Assembly: GCA_012031475.1 (NCBI GenBank)
Contig: JAAUTJ010000034.1
Location: forward strand, 1-15,952
Source: Leptolyngbyaceae cyanobacterium SM1_3_5
Lineage (GTDB): Bacteria; Cyanobacteriota; Cyanobacteriia; Elainellales; Elainellaceae
DNA: 15,952 nt
Direction of reading: 5' to 3'
The notes below the pieces were generated by a model. That model searched no databases and was not told the DNA's origin. It worked only from the letters and a program-made list of their open reading frames with translations. Of the stretch, positions 15,184 to 15,952 are shown in pieces. How positions within the stretch are numbered: the stretch's first letter is position 1; every line of letters begins with the position of its first letter. Both the position numbers and the translations under genes were made by a program.

Positions 15184-15520
15184 CTATCCGTGATTATCGC
15201 GCACCGCTCCTGCAATCGGGTCGTGGGGCGAACCGGGTTCAGGTGGGCGCGATCCCATCCAGTTGCCACGCGAGACTTCTGTTTGGCTTTCGAGCCTGGT
15301 GATTGAGCGTCGCCGTTTGCCTGCACGGTGGCGCGACCGCATCGCTTGGGCATTGGCATCAGCGACAAGCGATCGCCATCGCGCCGTTTGGCCTTGCTCA
15401 AAATTGGCTCGATGTCGGTGTCAAGTCGCAAAGTGGGGTAGCCTTGGCTGGCGCAAACCGACCGAGCATGAGGGCGGTGGTGGTTTTGCCTTGTTTGCTC
15501 CCGACTGCAAAGTGCGGCAT
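15184..15520 (-). CDS. ParA/MinD-like ATPase, short and frame disrupted
   Basis: ATG 15520 (or in-frame TTG 15526) gives MPHFAVGSKQGKTTTALMLG, a deviant Walker A (GSKQGKTTT) as in ParA/MinD ATPases. Adding one base at about 15450 continues AASQGYPTLRLDTDIEP, matching the second ParA strand with its Asp pair (usually LLIDxDxQ). Adding one base at about 15404 continues NFEQGQTARWRSLVADANAQ and a basic, Pro-rich tail that stops at TAG 15184-15186. The total is about 112 residues, half or less of a normal ParA, and later ParA motifs are missing. So it is either a remnant or a short ParA-like protein. ParA proteins segregate plasmids along the nucleoid; this one may no longer do so. Confidence 0.5.
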
Positions 15521-15552
15521 GATCAAGGCAACTGAAGGCTGGAGCGATCGAA

Positions 15553-15952
15553 ATGAGCGTGCTGAGTGTCCCACTGGTGCTGAATCTCGATAGTGTTCAT
15601 CTCACGGATGAGCAGTTTTATCAGCTTTGTGTGAGCAATCCTGAAATTCCCTTTGAGCGCAATTCGCAAGGAGCATTGATTGTCATGTCGCCTGTGGGTG
15701 GAGGCAGTGGGAATCGGGAAATGGAGTTAGGTGCTGATTTGACGGTGTGGAATCGGCAGACGCAGCTTGGGAAGGTGTTTAGCTCTTCAACACTGTTTAA
15801 GCTTCCCGGTGGAGGCGATCGCTCCCCGGATGCGGCGTGGGTGGAGCTGTCGCGCTGGCAAGCGCTGACACCCGGCTCAGCGGCAGAAGTTTCCGCCGAT
15901 CGCGCCAGATTTCGTGATGGATGCTACGTTCACGCACCGATAGTTTGGAGAC
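15553..15952 (+). CDS. Second Uma2 family nuclease, partial and frame disrupted
   Basis: ATG 15553 is preceded by GGAG at 8 bases. It reads MSVLSVPLVLNLDSVHLTDE, with the family pattern FERNSQGALIVMSPVGGGSG (E35), then SSSTLFKLPGGGDRSPDAAWV (D93) and SRWQALTP. At about 15872 the frame leaves the family pattern; removing one base restores QKFPPIAPDFVME, and removing another near 15924 restores LRSRTDSLE, as expected before the catalytic strand. The gene runs off the right edge, so the later Lys and the end cannot be judged. It belongs to a different Uma2 subgroup from the gene at 4577 and is divergent from the ParA-like frame, with 32 bases between their starts. Confidence 0.85.
   Translation, partial: MSVLSVPLVLNLDSVHLTDEQFYQLCVSNPEIPFERNSQGALIVMSPVGGGSGNREMELGADLTVWNRQTQLGKVFSSSTLFKLPGGGDRSPDAAWVELSRWQALTPGSAAEVSADRARFRDGCYVHAPIVWR

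Noticed and set aside
1..15952. CRISPR array, tRNA, rRNA, insertion sequence
   Set aside because: No regularly spaced direct repeats, no tRNA- or rRNA-like stretch, and no transposase frame or terminal inverted repeats were seen. The many GCGATCGC motifs are the HIP1 background of cyanobacteria, not an array.

Overview
The window looks like part of a cyanobacterial plasmid. The HIP1 octamer GCGATCGC and its variants recur throughout. The longest gene (from 6925) has the architecture of the CyRepA1-type (DUF3854) cyanobacterial plasmid replication protein. Around it lie typical plasmid cargo: a ribbon-helix-helix (RHH) regulator, two Uma2-family nucleases, a sigma-70 family factor, a short ParA-like ATPase reading frame, and many small orphan genes.

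Layout. (1) Positions 1-2760, minus strand: a tightly packed operon of six frames (helix-turn-helix/coiled-coil protein, 38-residue membrane peptide, short coiled-coil protein, membrane/coiled-coil protein, coiled-coil protein, and a membrane protein cut by the window edge), with overlapping stop/start codons. None of it is a family I can name. (2) Positions 2761-2905: a divergent control region with a consensus-like minus-strand promoter and two 13-bp palindromes. (3) Positions 2906-4454, plus strand: RHH protein, coiled-coil protein with 14-residue repeats, antirepressor-like protein, and a small frame-disrupted gene. (4) Positions 4577-6127: Uma2 nuclease and an unknown protein with a hydrophobic hairpin. 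(5) Positions 6404-10655: a small gene whose end carries the ribosome binding site of the replication gene, then the replication gene. (6) Positions 10801-15952: small modules in both orientations (orphan genes, sigma factor, ParA-like frame, second Uma2) separated by four copies of a 38-bp interrupted palindrome.

Two observations matter most. First, at least a dozen positions look like one-base insertions or deletions, most of them at or next to short homopolymers. Reading across each one gives a coherent protein with no other stop codon. This suggests uncorrected sequencing or assembly indels, or very recent decay, so several genes below are given as joined frames. Second, the four 38-bp elements (15-bp arm, 8-bp spacer, 15-bp arm) occur only in the intergenic parts of the right third. 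They could be recombination, partition, replication or RNA-control sites; I know of no named element that matches them.

How the genes may work together: the replication gene and its overlapping partner form the replication module. The RHH protein may control both divergent operons through the twin palindromes. The sigma factor and Uma2 proteins are cyanobacterial accessory genes. The left membrane/coiled-coil operon is the best candidate for an undescribed system.
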